Source: Proteobacteria bacterium UBA4575
GTDB lineage: Bacteria > Pseudomonadota > Gammaproteobacteria > UBA4575
Reading direction: 5' to 3'
DNA: 43,744 nucleotides
Assembly: GCA_002386945.1 (NCBI GenBank)
Contig: DGKH01000001.1
Span: 1 to 43,744 of the forward strand
Shown piece after piece: positions 27,981-36,890 of the stretch (position 1 is its first letter; the number at the start of each line of letters is the position of its first letter). Made by a program: the position numbers and the translations under genes. The notes under the pieces are model-generated. The model saw only the letters and a list, made by a program, of their open reading frames with translations, was not told where the DNA came from and did not search any database.

Positions 27981-29396
27981 CTATTGCTCTCCCCTGACAA
28001 CACGAGGATCCAGCGCATCACGCACCACATCAGCAAATAGATTAGCAAACAAGACTAGGGTAAACATAAACACAAAAGCGGCTGACAAGGACCACCACAC
28101 AATAGGGTCACGTGCCATTTCTAAACGCGCCTGATTGATCATATTGCCCCAACTATTCATCGATGGATCGACACCGATATTAATATAGGAAAGCACTGCC
28201 TCAGCTAACACCAGACCACTAAAATCCAACACCACACTGATGATCACAATATGCATGAAGTTTGGCATCACATGGCGCATTAAGATCTTAAATTTAGAGA
28301 CCCCAAAGGCCTCAGCTGCTTGAATATATTCCATCTCACGCAGCTTAAAAGTTTCTGCACGCAGTAAACGGCAAAGACCCGTCCAACTAGTAATACCCAA
28401 GATCAAACAAAGGAATAACAAGCGCAGATCAGCACGCTCTGTGAGGCTATCAAAATCATCTGCATGGCCACTCATATATACTTGCAGTAATAACACCGCA
28501 GCCGCAATCAGCAGCACATGAGGAATCGAGTTCAAGGTGGTGTAAATATACTGAATAACATCATCTACCCAACCGCGAAAAAAACCTGCCAAGGCACCCA
28601 GCAAGATCGCCAGAGGCAAGGTAATCAGAGTTGTCAGCACACCAATCAAGATACCGGTGCGTACACTTTTAACCGCTTGATAGAACACGTCTTGACCGAC
28701 CTTATCCGTACCAAACAAATGATAATGTTGACCGAGCTGCATGCTCACTACTGTCAGCAGCATGAGTACCGCACTGGTGATAGCGATCGCACGCAGAGGG
28801 TATGTTGTTTTAGCCTTTAGGACATTAGCCAACAGTGTCGCTAAACCTTGATTATTACGTTGGCTATAAAGCCAAAGCATAAAGAGCCAAATCAGCGCCC
28901 AATAGAACAAGGCCTGCGCACTGGCCTGTAGGCTAATACTGATAATATCTGCCGCTTTTTGATCTTCCGGCTGTGCCAGATGGGCACCACCATAATTCAG
29001 CCGTGGGTAATCACGTTGTAGCTGGCCTGCCTCATTTTGCATCATCTCTTTGGCGAATGAATGTGTTGCCAAAGGTGCTGAAAAGGTTTTTTCCATGCGG
29101 CTACGCATAGGTGTCATTAGCACATCCAGCAGACTATGTACTTCACTGGAATATTGATATTGACTCTCTGTCGCCTGTGCAACTCGTGGATGAAAATGCA
29201 CTGAATCAACTAATGCAATGGCATAGTAAAACAACAGGATCATCAAAGAGACTGAACCAGTAGTACTCTTTAAAACCTGTGACCAAGGGCGACTCAAATG
29301 CGGTCGCTTACGCACGACAAAGACAAAGGCGATCAAGCTGATGGTTAAGGCGAAAAACAGTAGGTCTGTAATCAAAAAGGTGGGTTGTATGGACAT
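27981..29396 (-). CDS. yejE: peptide-type ABC transporter permease (YejE/DppC family) with long N-terminal extension
   Basis: Inner-membrane permease half. The DppC/OppC core occupies about residues 225-470: FGTDKVGQDVFYQAVKSVRTGILIG, five transmembrane segments and the EAA loop EYIQAAEAFGVSKFKILMRHVMPN that docks on the ATPase, ending in DALDPRVVR. At 471 residues it is about 130 longer than E. coli YejE (341). The extra N-terminal part has transmembrane segments at about 5-27 and 46-66, a hydrophilic, probably periplasmic stretch (67-155) and further helices at 160-180 and 200-217. The function of that extension is unknown to me. It follows the partner permease by 4 bases. Confidence 0.9.
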   Translation of the reverse strand: MSIQPTFLITDLLFFALTISLIAFVFVVRKRPHLSRPWSQVLKSTTGSVSLMILLFYYAIALVDSVHFHPRVAQATESQYQYSSEVHSLLDVLMTPMRSRMEKTFSAPLATHSFAKEMMQNEAGQLQRDYPRLNYGGAHLAQPEDQKAADIISISLQASAQALFYWALIWLFMLWLYSQRNNQGLATLLANVLKAKTTYPLRAIAITSAVLMLLTVVSMQLGQHYHLFGTDKVGQDVFYQAVKSVRTGILIGVLTTLITLPLAILLGALAGFFRGWVDDVIQYIYTTLNSIPHVLLIAAAVLLLQVYMSGHADDFDSLTERADLRLLFLCLILGITSWTGLCRLLRAETFKLREMEYIQAAEAFGVSKFKILMRHVMPNFMHIVIISVVLDFSGLVLAEAVLSYINIGVDPSMNSWGNMINQARLEMARDPIVWWSLSAAFVFMFTLVLFANLFADVVRDALDPRVVRGEQ

Positions 29397-29400
29397 AAGA

Positions 29401-30378
29401 TTAACTCAGGCGAATCCGTGGATCGACTAAGGTGTAAGAGATATCCGTCAACACCAGACCAATGATATAGAGTACCGAACCTAAGAAGACCATTGCACGT
29501 ACGATGGCAAAATCTTGTCGATTAATTGCATCAATGGTGTAGCTACCTAGACCCGGAATACCAAAGAAATTTTCAGTGAGCAGGCTACCCATAAACAACA
29601 GTGGTAGCACTACCACCACACCAGTCAAAATCGGTATCAAGGCATTGCGTAAGACATGCTTAAACAGCACCATCTGTTCCGATAAGCCTTTAGACCGTGC
29701 AGTACGCACATAGTCTTTATTGATCTCTTCAAGAAAGATCGTGCGATACCATCGCGTATTAGAACCAATACCACCAACGATACCAATCAATACTGGAAGG
29801 ATCATAAACTTCAAGGCATGTAGGCCGGTATCAAAGCCTGAAATCGGCACGATCTTAAGCAGTTTACCGATCAAAAATTGTCCACCAATAATATAAAACA
29901 ACGAAGAGATTGAAATTAAAGCGACACAGATAATCACCGCCCAATAGTCGATATAGGTACCGCGAAAGAAGGCGATAGTCAGCGCCAGCGTGATCGTCAC
30001 TAATAGACCCACCAGCAGCGTTGGGATGGCCAAGGCTAAACTAGGCCACATGCGCTGTGAAATATCATAGCCAATATCTCGGCCGCTATCAGAACTACCA
30101 AAATCAAAGACAAACAGCTTGGCTGATTTCTGATAGAAAATAGTCTCTGTTACGGCAGCAAGCCCAGACTGTTCAGCGTTATATAGCAGCGGCAAATGAT
30201 AGCCGCGCTCACGTTTCCAATCTTCAATCTGAAGTTCAGTAGTGTGTTTTGAACCCAGTTGCATCAAGGCCATATCATCAGGCGAATTGACCACAAAAAA
30301 CAGGACAAAGGTAATCAAGTTAATGCCGATAAGAATCGGAATGGCATATAACATACGACGAATAATATAAGCGCTCAT
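29401..30378 (-). CDS. yejB: peptide-type ABC transporter permease (YejB/DppB family)
   Basis: Second permease half. The N-terminus MSAYIIRRMLYAIPILIGINLITFVLF is the DppB/OppB-type first helix, followed by a periplasmic segment and about five more membrane helices. The EAA loop EINKDYVRTARSKGLSEQMVLFKHVLRNALIP and the segment TENFFGIPGLGSYTIDAI are family signatures, and the protein ends in YTLVDPRIRLS. The length of 325 compares with 364 for E. coli YejB. Its ATG overlaps the stop of the binding-protein gene by 4 bases (30375-30378), so all four transporter genes form one coupled operon. Confidence 0.92.
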   Translation of the reverse strand: MSAYIIRRMLYAIPILIGINLITFVLFFVVNSPDDMALMQLGSKHTTELQIEDWKRERGYHLPLLYNAEQSGLAAVTETIFYQKSAKLFVFDFGSSDSGRDIGYDISQRMWPSLALAIPTLLVGLLVTITLALTIAFFRGTYIDYWAVIICVALISISSLFYIIGGQFLIGKLLKIVPISGFDTGLHALKFMILPVLIGIVGGIGSNTRWYRTIFLEEINKDYVRTARSKGLSEQMVLFKHVLRNALIPILTGVVVVLPLLFMGSLLTENFFGIPGLGSYTIDAINRQDFAIVRAMVFLGSVLYIIGLVLTDISYTLVDPRIRLS

Positions 30379-32534
30379 AAACCCCTCGCGAGTTCACGTT
30401 TACGATAACTAATGATGGCTGGCACAATGCTTAGCAATAGCAGTAGAAACAATGCATACACTGGCCAGAGTACGGCGTCATTCCATTCTTTGCGCATCTG
30501 CGCCCGTTTCGCTGCATCGACCCGACGATATTTGAAGGTATTATTCGCCATTAAATTGGGCTTCACATTCTGATACCACGCATGATTCAAAGAGTATTGC
30601 TTTGGATAGAACGACCACACCCATGGTGCATCGGCACGCACAATTGCATTCATTTCTCGAATAATACGTAAGCGTTCGGGACTGTTTTCCATCGCCTTCA
30701 TCTTATCGAACAGTCGATCATAATTAGGGTTTTGGTAATTACTGTAGTTCTGACCCTTACTCAAGGCCATAGAGTTAGGGCCATAGAGCAAGAAGAAAAA
30801 GTTTTCAGGGTCTGGATAGTCTGCATTCCAACCCAACTGATAAATCTGGAATGTACCCTTGTCCAATTTATCCATGAAGCGATTGCCATCGGTAGTTCGG
30901 ATCACTAATTGAATATCAAGCTTGGCAAATTGTTTCACCATCCAGTTCAGCAACGCCTTACTATCAGCACCACGACTGACCGTATCAAAGTATAAGATCA
31001 ATGGTTTACCGCTTTCTTGATCAATCCCATTGGCGTAACCAGCATCGGTCAAAATCTGCTTTGCTTGCTGAATACTTTTACGCTTCAAGCTACCCTTCTG
31101 CCAATCGTAGACGTAAGGATTGATCCCTGCCTGACCCTCTTCAAAGCCAAAGATACCTGGGGGGATTGGCCCCTGCGCTGGCTCACCACGGCCATTACGA
31201 AAGATCGAGATAAACTCATCGTAGTCCACCGCTATCGAGATCGCACGACGCAATAAGCGTGCGCGCTCACTATCCCCACCAATCACTGGGTCAAGCATAT
31301 TAAAACCAAGGTAGTAAAGACTGGTAGCAACCGCCGATGACATTTTGATATCACGCTCAATCATCTCGTCGCTGAGACCGAACTCACCACGTGAATTCAA
31401 CTCTACCGATTGATCAAAGCTATCAGAGGAAATACCCGAGGTGTCGTAATAGCCTTGTAAGAACTTATTCCAATAAGGAATGCTCTCTTTCTCCAGACTA
31501 AATTCAATACGGTCTACAAAGGGTAATGGCTTACCCGCATCCTGCAATAAACCACGTTCGGCATCACCTGGTTCGCCTTCAGTCGGATATAACTCACCAT
31601 GAAAGTTAGGATTCTTAGACAAGACCATGCGTAGGTTTGGATTATTCTCAGTCAACATATAAGGGCCTGTACCGACGGGATACCAATCAAATGAAATATT
31701 CCGTTCTGCCATACCCTGCTGCGAATAGAAGCGATCCGCCTCCCATGGAATGGGGGCAAAAAATGGCATGCTTAGCCAATAGATAAACTGTGGATAGACA
31801 CCTTCGACTCGAATCTGGTAGCGCTGCTGATCTAACACCTCAACCCCTGACATCGCTATCTGACGCAGATCTAACCAGGTTTCTTGCCTATCCAACTGCG
31901 TTAACACATCGCTACGATAGTCCTTAAAACCTCGAATATAGTTACTCAGCAAGCCAGCTAAAGGAGAGTGCAGATTGGGATGTGCTAATCGCTTAATCTG
32001 ATAGACATAATCCTCTGCCGTCAGGATGCGACTAGCCACCGATTCAAAATCGGCCAACTTATTGATGTTTTGCAGATCGGCTGGCGTTAATTGATGATAA
32101 TGAAACTCACCTGCCGCATCTTTACTAAAGGCAGGGTGCGGTTGATAACGGATCCCCGACTGTATCGTCACCGTGTATTCGGTGTAGGCAACCTGCTTTG
32201 GATCAACGTCTTCAGGCAATAAGGCGCCTGTAGCGTCAAAAAACTGCTTTTCCGGCATCCGAGTAGCAGCTAGAGGCACCAGCTGATAAGGCCGCTTAAG
32301 GAAATGATACTGCAGCGGTGGCTCATAGATTTGTGCAATAAACTCGTATTCACCCGCGTTATACGACTTCACCGGGTCTAACTCTTTCGGTCGCTCAGAG
32401 AACGAACTATAGATGATGGAACTGGCGCTATCGTTGTCACGGTACGGGTTATTTAGCCCCTGATCGCTACAAGCAACCAAAAAGGCAAAGAAACCGGTGC
32501 AACAGAGTGCAAGACTAATTTTTCTAACTGTCAT
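30375..32534 (-). CDS. family 5 extracellular solute-binding lipoprotein with C-terminal membrane helix
   Basis: Substrate-binding protein of the peptide-type importer. The N-terminal signal peptide ends in the lipobox LVAC (Cys22, then Ser), predicting a lipid anchor. The SBP_bac_5 body covers about 45-680, with SFSERPKELDPVKSYNAGEYEFIAQIYEPPL near the start, YPVGTGPYMLTENNPNLRMVLSKNPNF in the middle and AWYQNVKPN near the end. Unusually, residues about 689-710 (VYALFLLLLLSIVPAIISY) form a hydrophobic helix followed by RKRELARG, a likely cytoplasmic positive end, so the protein may be anchored at both termini. The length is 719, against 604 for E. coli YejA. It is the first gene of the operon and divergent from fabI. 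The likely ligand is an oligopeptide or peptide-like compound, by family only. Confidence 0.9.
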   Translation of the reverse strand: MTVRKISLALCCTGFFAFLVACSDQGLNNPYRDNDSASSIIYSSFSERPKELDPVKSYNAGEYEFIAQIYEPPLQYHFLKRPYQLVPLAATRMPEKQFFDATGALLPEDVDPKQVAYTEYTVTIQSGIRYQPHPAFSKDAAGEFHYHQLTPADLQNINKLADFESVASRILTAEDYVYQIKRLAHPNLHSPLAGLLSNYIRGFKDYRSDVLTQLDRQETWLDLRQIAMSGVEVLDQQRYQIRVEGVYPQFIYWLSMPFFAPIPWEADRFYSQQGMAERNISFDWYPVGTGPYMLTENNPNLRMVLSKNPNFHGELYPTEGEPGDAERGLLQDAGKPLPFVDRIEFSLEKESIPYWNKFLQGYYDTSGISSDSFDQSVELNSRGEFGLSDEMIERDIKMSSAVATSLYYLGFNMLDPVIGGDSERARLLRRAISIAVDYDEFISIFRNGRGEPAQGPIPPGIFGFEEGQAGINPYVYDWQKGSLKRKSIQQAKQILTDAGYANGIDQESGKPLILYFDTVSRGADSKALLNWMVKQFAKLDIQLVIRTTDGNRFMDKLDKGTFQIYQLGWNADYPDPENFFFLLYGPNSMALSKGQNYSNYQNPNYDRLFDKMKAMENSPERLRIIREMNAIVRADAPWVWSFYPKQYSLNHAWYQNVKPNLMANNTFKYRRVDAAKRAQMRKEWNDAVLWPVYALFLLLLLSIVPAIISYRKRELARGL

Positions 32535-32627
32535 CCAAGCGGGCTAGTTATGTATAATTTGATCTTTCGTTAGTCGCAGTATAGCGATTAACCACGATAA
32601 GAGAAAAGATTCGACGAAGGAGATCGC
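32535..32627. promoter_or_regulatory. divergent promoter region between the ABC operon and fabI
   Basis: This 93-base gap contains the fabI ribosome-binding site AAGGAG (4 bases before the ATG). Two -10-like hexamers are visible: TATAAT on the plus strand (32553-32558) for fabI and TATACT on the minus strand (32583-32578) for the transporter operon. Neither has a convincing -35 at 17 bases, so the promoter assignment is tentative. Confidence 0.4.
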
Positions 32628-33407
32628 ATGGGTTTTTTAGAGAATAAAAGAGCACTGATTATCGGTGTTGCCAGCAATCGCTCTATTGCGTGGGGTGTTG
32701 CTGATGCGATGCATAAGCAAGGCGCTGAATTAGCCTTCACCTATCAAAATGAGAAGCTGCAGTCACGCGTTGAAAAACTGGCGACTGCAACCGGTAGCAA
32801 CATCGTCCTACCCTGTGATGTTGCAAGTGATGAGAGCATTGCTGACCTTTTTAGTGGTCTCAAGCAAAGCTGGTCGGATTTTGACATTCTGGTGCATTCA
32901 GTGGCATTTGCGCCAAAAGAAGAGCTAGCCGGTGATTTTGTTGAAAACACCACGCGTGAAGGTTCACGCCTAGCACATGAGATCAGCAGCTATAGTCTGA
33001 CCGCCTTAGCCAAGGCAGCACGCCCTATGTTGCGTGAGAACAGCTCCATCATGTCACTATCTTATTTAGGTGCCGTGCGCTCGATGCCGAACTACAATGT
33101 CATGGGCCTAGCCAAGGCGAGTCTAGAGGCGAATATTCGTTATATGGCTTACGCCATGGGCCCTAGTGGTGTGCGTGTAAATGGTATTTCTGCTGGCCCT
33201 ATTCGTACCCTAGCGGCGGCAGGCATTGGTGATTTTCGTAAGATGCTAGATCATGTCGAAGAAAATGCACCGCTGCGTAAGAATGTCAGCATTGAAGAGG
33301 TCGGTAATGCGGCTGCATTCCTCTGCTCTGATCTTGCTAGCGGTATTACTGGTGAGATTACCTATGTTGACGCTGGCTACAGCACCGTCGGCATGAGTGG
33401 CTACTAA
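32628..33407 (+). CDS. fabI: enoyl-[acyl-carrier-protein] reductase FabI (NADH)
   Basis: Catalyses the last reduction of each fatty-acid elongation cycle; target of triclosan and isoniazid-class inhibitors. The divergent SDR Rossmann motif is [13 protein letters not shown] (13-25). The catalytic pattern Tyr146, Tyr156 and Lys163 ([21 protein letters not shown]) matches E. coli numbering exactly, followed by [16 protein letters not shown], the substrate-binding loop. Residue 93, glycine in E. coli and Pseudomonas, is alanine here (VHSVAFAP); alanine is also natural at this place in some other FabI proteins. The length is 259 residues. It is divergent from the peptide-type transporter, the arrangement seen at fabI of Pseudomonas aeruginosa, and converges on the symporter gene. 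Confidence 0.97.
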   Translation: MGFLENKRALIIGVASNRSIAWGVADAMHKQGAELAFTYQNEKLQSRVEKLATATGSNIVLPCDVASDESIADLFSGLKQSWSDFDILVHSVAFAPKEELAGDFVENTTREGSRLAHEISSYSLTALAKAARPMLRENSSIMSLSYLGAVRSMPNYNVMGLAKASLEANIRYMAYAMGPSGVRVNGISAGPIRTLAAAGIGDFRKMLDHVEENAPLRKNVSIEEVGNAAAFLCSDLASGITGEITYVDAGYSTVGMSGY

Positions 33408-33421
33408 GCCGAACTCAGCTA

Positions 33422-34678
33422 TTAGACTAACTTAGTCTCTTCACCTTCGGAGCGGGCAATAATCACCGCTCCGCAGGAGTCGCTAAAGATATTCACTGCG
33501 GTACGACTCATATCGAGTATCCGATCCACCGCAAGAATCAAACCGATACCTTCTATGGGCAGACCCATAGCCGCCAAAATAATCGTAATTGCGACCAAAC
33601 TCGCCGAAGGGATGCCAGCGACACCAATAGAAGTCATCAGGGCTAATGAGACAACAGTGAACTGCTGCACCATGCCGAGCTCCAGCCCGTAGGCCTGCGC
33701 AATAAATAAGGCCGCGACACACTCATACAGAGCAGTGCCATCCATATTAATCGTTGCACCCAGTGGCAAAACAAAACTAGAACTCTGATTAGACACACCG
33801 GCGCGCTTTTCAATGCAGTCCATGGTCATAGGCAGGGTTGCCGCCGAAGAGCTAGTAGAAAAGGCTGTTAATAAGGCGGGCGCCATCGCTCGAAAATGCT
33901 TAATCGGGCTAACCCCAGCAACTAGTTTGAGCAACAGCGGTAAGACTACAAGTAGATGCAACAATAAAGCGGCGACGACCGTAAAGAAAAACTTAGCCAA
34001 CGGAATAAACACACCAAGACCTGAGCGTGCCACCACTGCTGCGACTAAGGCAAACACACCTAGAGGGGCGAAGCGCATAACCAGATCGGTGATCTTCATC
34101 ATCACTTCAAACACACCCTGAAAGAATCCCTTCAAGGTACGCTGTGAATTTTCTCCACAGTGCGCGATAAAGTAACCAAATAAGAGACTGAAAAAGATCA
34201 ACCCTAACATTTGCCCTTCCGCTGCTGCATGAATCACATTACTTGGGATTAGGCGCAAGAAAATAGCCACAATATCACTACCACTGGAGCCGCCAACACG
34301 TTCAGCGACAGCCGCAGTATCGGCATGTAGCCCTAAGACCTGCTGTGCCGGCTGACCATTAATCACACCTGGTTGTATCAACATCACCAAAACTAGACCG
34401 ATCATGATCGCAATCGCACTGGTGCAAACGTAATACAGTAGGGTTTTTCCGCCCATACGGGCGAAAGAACCATCACGCTCAATATTAGAGATGCCGACGA
34501 TAATCGAGGATACGATCAAGGGTACGATGATCATCTTCAAGGCATTAAGAAACAGACTGCCAACGAAATCAAAGCTAGGAAGGGGAGAGAAGCCAAATGT
34601 GGCTTCTAGACTGCTGCTAGCCGAGCCGATAATTACGGCAAGGACTAGCGCAATAAGAATCTGCCAATGAAGTTTCAT
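33422..34678 (-). CDS. dicarboxylate/amino acid:cation symporter (DAACS, GltP/DctA-type)
   Basis: Secondary importer of acidic amino acids or C4-dicarboxylates, driven by Na+ or H+. The GltPh-type core is complete: the HP1 serine-rich tip STSSSAATLP, the TM7 motif LPLGATINMDGTALY, HP2 SIGVAGIPSASL and the TM8 motif DRILDMSRTAVNIFSD. The Arg in DMSRT corresponds to the residue that binds the acidic side chain in glutamate/aspartate transporters. About eight transmembrane helices and two re-entrant loops fit 418 residues. It stands alone between fabI (14-base convergent gap) and ppiD. In Pseudomonas fabI and ppiD are adjacent, so this gene looks like a local insertion. The exact substrate is not resolvable. 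Confidence 0.9.
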   Translation of the reverse strand: MKLHWQILIALVLAVIIGSASSSLEATFGFSPLPSFDFVGSLFLNALKMIIVPLIVSSIIVGISNIERDGSFARMGGKTLLYYVCTSAIAIMIGLVLVMLIQPGVINGQPAQQVLGLHADTAAVAERVGGSSGSDIVAIFLRLIPSNVIHAAAEGQMLGLIFFSLLFGYFIAHCGENSQRTLKGFFQGVFEVMMKITDLVMRFAPLGVFALVAAVVARSGLGVFIPLAKFFFTVVAALLLHLLVVLPLLLKLVAGVSPIKHFRAMAPALLTAFSTSSSAATLPMTMDCIEKRAGVSNQSSSFVLPLGATINMDGTALYECVAALFIAQAYGLELGMVQQFTVVSLALMTSIGVAGIPSASLVAITIILAAMGLPIEGIGLILAVDRILDMSRTAVNIFSDSCGAVIIARSEGEETKLV

Positions 34679-34702
34679 TGACAGAAAATAACACTAAATG
34701 AT

Positions 34703-36616
34703 TTACAGACTGTCGTTAAATATTTGCACATCACCGGTCTCCCGAAGTGCTTTCGCTATCGCATTCAATTCACGCTGACCATAACCTGTCTGCTGTGCTA
34801 TCCATTCGGCTTGATCTACTTTCACAGCATCGGCATTAGTCTCACTGTGATGCAGTCTCACAACGGCATGGCTACCATCATCTAGAGCAACACTAGATAG
34901 ATTGAAGTTATCGACACTAGGTAGTGGCATCTGAAATGCCTGCATAACAAAGACAAGAGGAACAGAGGCATCATCACGACGTAAATTTCGTATCGTTTCG
35001 ATTGAGGCCTTATGTGATTTAGCTAGGCTTTTCAATTTCACTGAACCTTGATTTGAATTAGCTTCCATTGCCTGTATCAGGCTCGCAGCTTTTTCTGCAT
35101 TCAATGCTGCTGCTAGTTCTACGCTTAAGTTATCGCGTATATCAGACTCTACTTCAGCCTTAGACAATACGGCTGCTGGACGGTGATCGCTGACTCGTAG
35201 CACAGCCACCTGGCCATCATTTGTTTCTATCAATTCGCTATTAAAGCCTTTAATCAAAACTTCTTCAGAGAACGCAGTTTCCATGACTTTATTTTTAGCT
35301 GCAAAATCAGTCGCCGTTTCCACTGATTGCCAATCTGAGATCTTAAGCTCCAGATTCAACGTTTCAGCAACCGACTCTAAGCGATCTCCTGCTTCATAGC
35401 TCAGTTCTTGTAGGCGATCAGCCAGGCTTGCAAATTTTTGTGCTGACCGTTCTGCACGTAATTCATTCGCTATGCGATTACGCACCTTTTTGAACGGCAC
35501 CATTTCAGGCGCTTTAATCGCTGTCAGTTGAATAATCTGTAGACCCAGCTTGGTATCTAATATTGGACTAACCTGTCCAGACTTCATCGAGAATAGACTA
35601 TCGATAAAGACTGGATTATCGATATCAACACGACTAATAAAACCTAAGTCACCACCGTTATTAGCAGAGATAGTATCTTCTGAGTACTGTTTCGCTACGG
35701 TTGAAAAATCTACGCCTGCATCCAGCTCCACAAGCGCCTTTGCTGCACGTTCAGCGATAGCCTTACGTTGATCTTCTGTGGCGTCTTCAGGTGCCTTAAA
35801 CAAGATATGCTTGGCTTGACGTAGTTCATCAGTGCGGTAACTCTGAGGATCCTGCTGATAGGCCTCAAGCAACTGTTGTTCGCTAAAACTCATGGCATCA
35901 GCAATCGCCTGCTGATCAATCTCTATATATTCCAACTTAACCTGAGCCGGTGCTTGAAAGCGCTCTTGGTTTTTCTGATAGTAACTATCAATCGCCGCTG
36001 ACTTAACTGCTTGCGGATTGACCGTCTCACTGACTACAAAATAGTCAAAGCTACGTGTTTGATTTCTTAGTGCAGCATATTCACGTTCTGCTTCATTAGT
36101 GAGGAAGCTAGAGAAGACGATACTACTTTGATATTGCGTGCTGGCTTCATCTTGACGCAGTTGGTCTTCGAACTGTGCCTTACTCATACGCTGTGATTGA
36201 ACGACCTGCTCGTAGCGTTCCGCACTAAAACGTCCATCAACCTGCAGCTGAGGTACTGATTGGATACGCTGCGAAAGAAAGATATCGCTGATCGCAATAC
36301 CGCTGTTTTGCATGAAGTCTCGTAGCAGTTGCTCACGCACCATGCTTTCGATAACTTCTTTTTTGATACTCACTTCGTCAGGATAGAGCTGATCGAATGA
36401 CTCACCGAGTGTAGAGCGCATGTATCGACGCTGTTGCTGTAATCGTTGATCAAATACCTGCTTGGATATTTCGATACCGTTAACTTCAGCTACTGCAGCA
36501 TCACCTGGACCACCAAAGTATTCTTGGATGCCCCATAAGGCGAAGGGTACTGAGATCAATAGAACAATAATGTAGGCGAACACTCCTGTGGCGCGCTCAC
36601 GGATCTGCATCAACAT
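34703..36616 (-). CDS. ppiD: periplasmic folding chaperone PpiD (SurA-N-like and parvulin domains)
   Basis: Inner-membrane-anchored chaperone near the Sec translocon that assists proteins entering the periplasm. One N-terminal transmembrane helix (GVFAYIIVLLISVPFALWGI) precedes a SurA_N-like domain (about 40-180), a parvulin domain (about 255-365, RQAKHILFKAPEDATED ... DLGFISRVDIDNPVF) and a C-terminal chaperone region. I start at ATG 36616 (MLMQIRERATG), which fits relatives beginning just before the helix; the frame extends 17 codons further without conserved sequence. The length is 637 residues. The position after hupB-tRNAVal-tRNAAsp is as in Pseudomonas. Parvulin domains of PpiD often lack isomerase activity; that cannot be judged here. 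Confidence 0.93.
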   Translation of the reverse strand: MLMQIRERATGVFAYIIVLLISVPFALWGIQEYFGGPGDAAVAEVNGIEISKQVFDQRLQQQRRYMRSTLGESFDQLYPDEVSIKKEVIESMVREQLLRDFMQNSGIAISDIFLSQRIQSVPQLQVDGRFSAERYEQVVQSQRMSKAQFEDQLRQDEASTQYQSSIVFSSFLTNEAEREYAALRNQTRSFDYFVVSETVNPQAVKSAAIDSYYQKNQERFQAPAQVKLEYIEIDQQAIADAMSFSEQQLLEAYQQDPQSYRTDELRQAKHILFKAPEDATEDQRKAIAERAAKALVELDAGVDFSTVAKQYSEDTISANNGGDLGFISRVDIDNPVFIDSLFSMKSGQVSPILDTKLGLQIIQLTAIKAPEMVPFKKVRNRIANELRAERSAQKFASLADRLQELSYEAGDRLESVAETLNLELKISDWQSVETATDFAAKNKVMETAFSEEVLIKGFNSELIETNDGQVAVLRVSDHRPAAVLSKAEVESDIRDNLSVELAAALNAEKAASLIQAMEANSNQGSVKLKSLAKSHKASIETIRNLRRDDASVPLVFVMQAFQMPLPSVDNFNLSSVALDDGSHAVVRLHHSETNADAVKVDQAEWIAQQTGYGQRELNAIAKALRETGDVQIFNDSL

Positions 36617-36667
36617 AACAGTAACTCTTGTGGAATTATTTTGATAAAGATTGGAAGTATACAGCAT

Positions 36668-36690
36668 GGAGGAAGACGAATGCTTCCTCC
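36668..36690 (-). terminator. hairpin downstream of tRNA-Asp
   Basis: Perfect 8-base arms GGAGGAAG and CTTCCTCC enclose a 7-base loop, 12 bases past the tRNA-Asp CCA end. No U-run follows on the minus strand, so it may be a tRNA 3'-trailer or processing structure more than a true terminator. It resembles the GGAAGG-type hairpin after tRNA-Leu(GAG) at 2009-2042. Confidence 0.5.
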
Positions 36691-36702
36691 TTACTGATTT
36701 TA

Positions 36703-36779
36703 TGGCGGAGTGGACGGGATTCGAACCCGCGACCCCCGGCGTGACAGGCCGGTATTCTAACCAGCTGAACTACCACTCC
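36703..36779 (-). tRNA. tRNA-Asp (GTC)
   Basis: 77 nt with encoded CCA (36703-36705). The acceptor stem GGAGTGG pairs with CCACTCC, G73 is the discriminator expected for Asp, and the anticodon loop CTGTCAC gives GUC. It follows tRNA-Val by 18 bases in the same orientation, between hupB and ppiD. Confidence 0.97.
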
Positions 36780-36797
36780 TTAACTGGTCTTCGTATG

Positions 36798-36873
36798 TGG
36801 TGGGTGCTGAGGGGATCGAACCCCCGACCCTCGCCTTGTAAGGGCGATGCTCTACCAGCTGAGCTAAGCACCC
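36798..36873 (-). tRNA. tRNA-Val (TAC)
   Basis: 76 nt with encoded CCA (36798-36800). The acceptor stem GGGTGCT pairs with AGCACCC; the anticodon loop CTTACAA gives UAC, reading GUA/GUG and wobble codons. It lies 17 bases after hupB and probably shares its transcript. Confidence 0.97.
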
Positions 36874-36890
36874 CACATACCGAAGGCGCG

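Noticed and set aside
27980..28048. 23-codon N-terminal extension of the YejF-like ATPase
   Set aside because: It overlaps the upstream permease gene and has no similarity to ATPase N-termini; the Met at 27979 starts the conserved sequence.
33424..33438. Perfect 15-base palindrome (7-base arms, 1-base centre) at the fabI/symporter convergence, considered as a terminator
   Set aside because: It falls at the last symporter codons and its arms are too close to form an RNA hairpin with a normal loop; no U-run follows.
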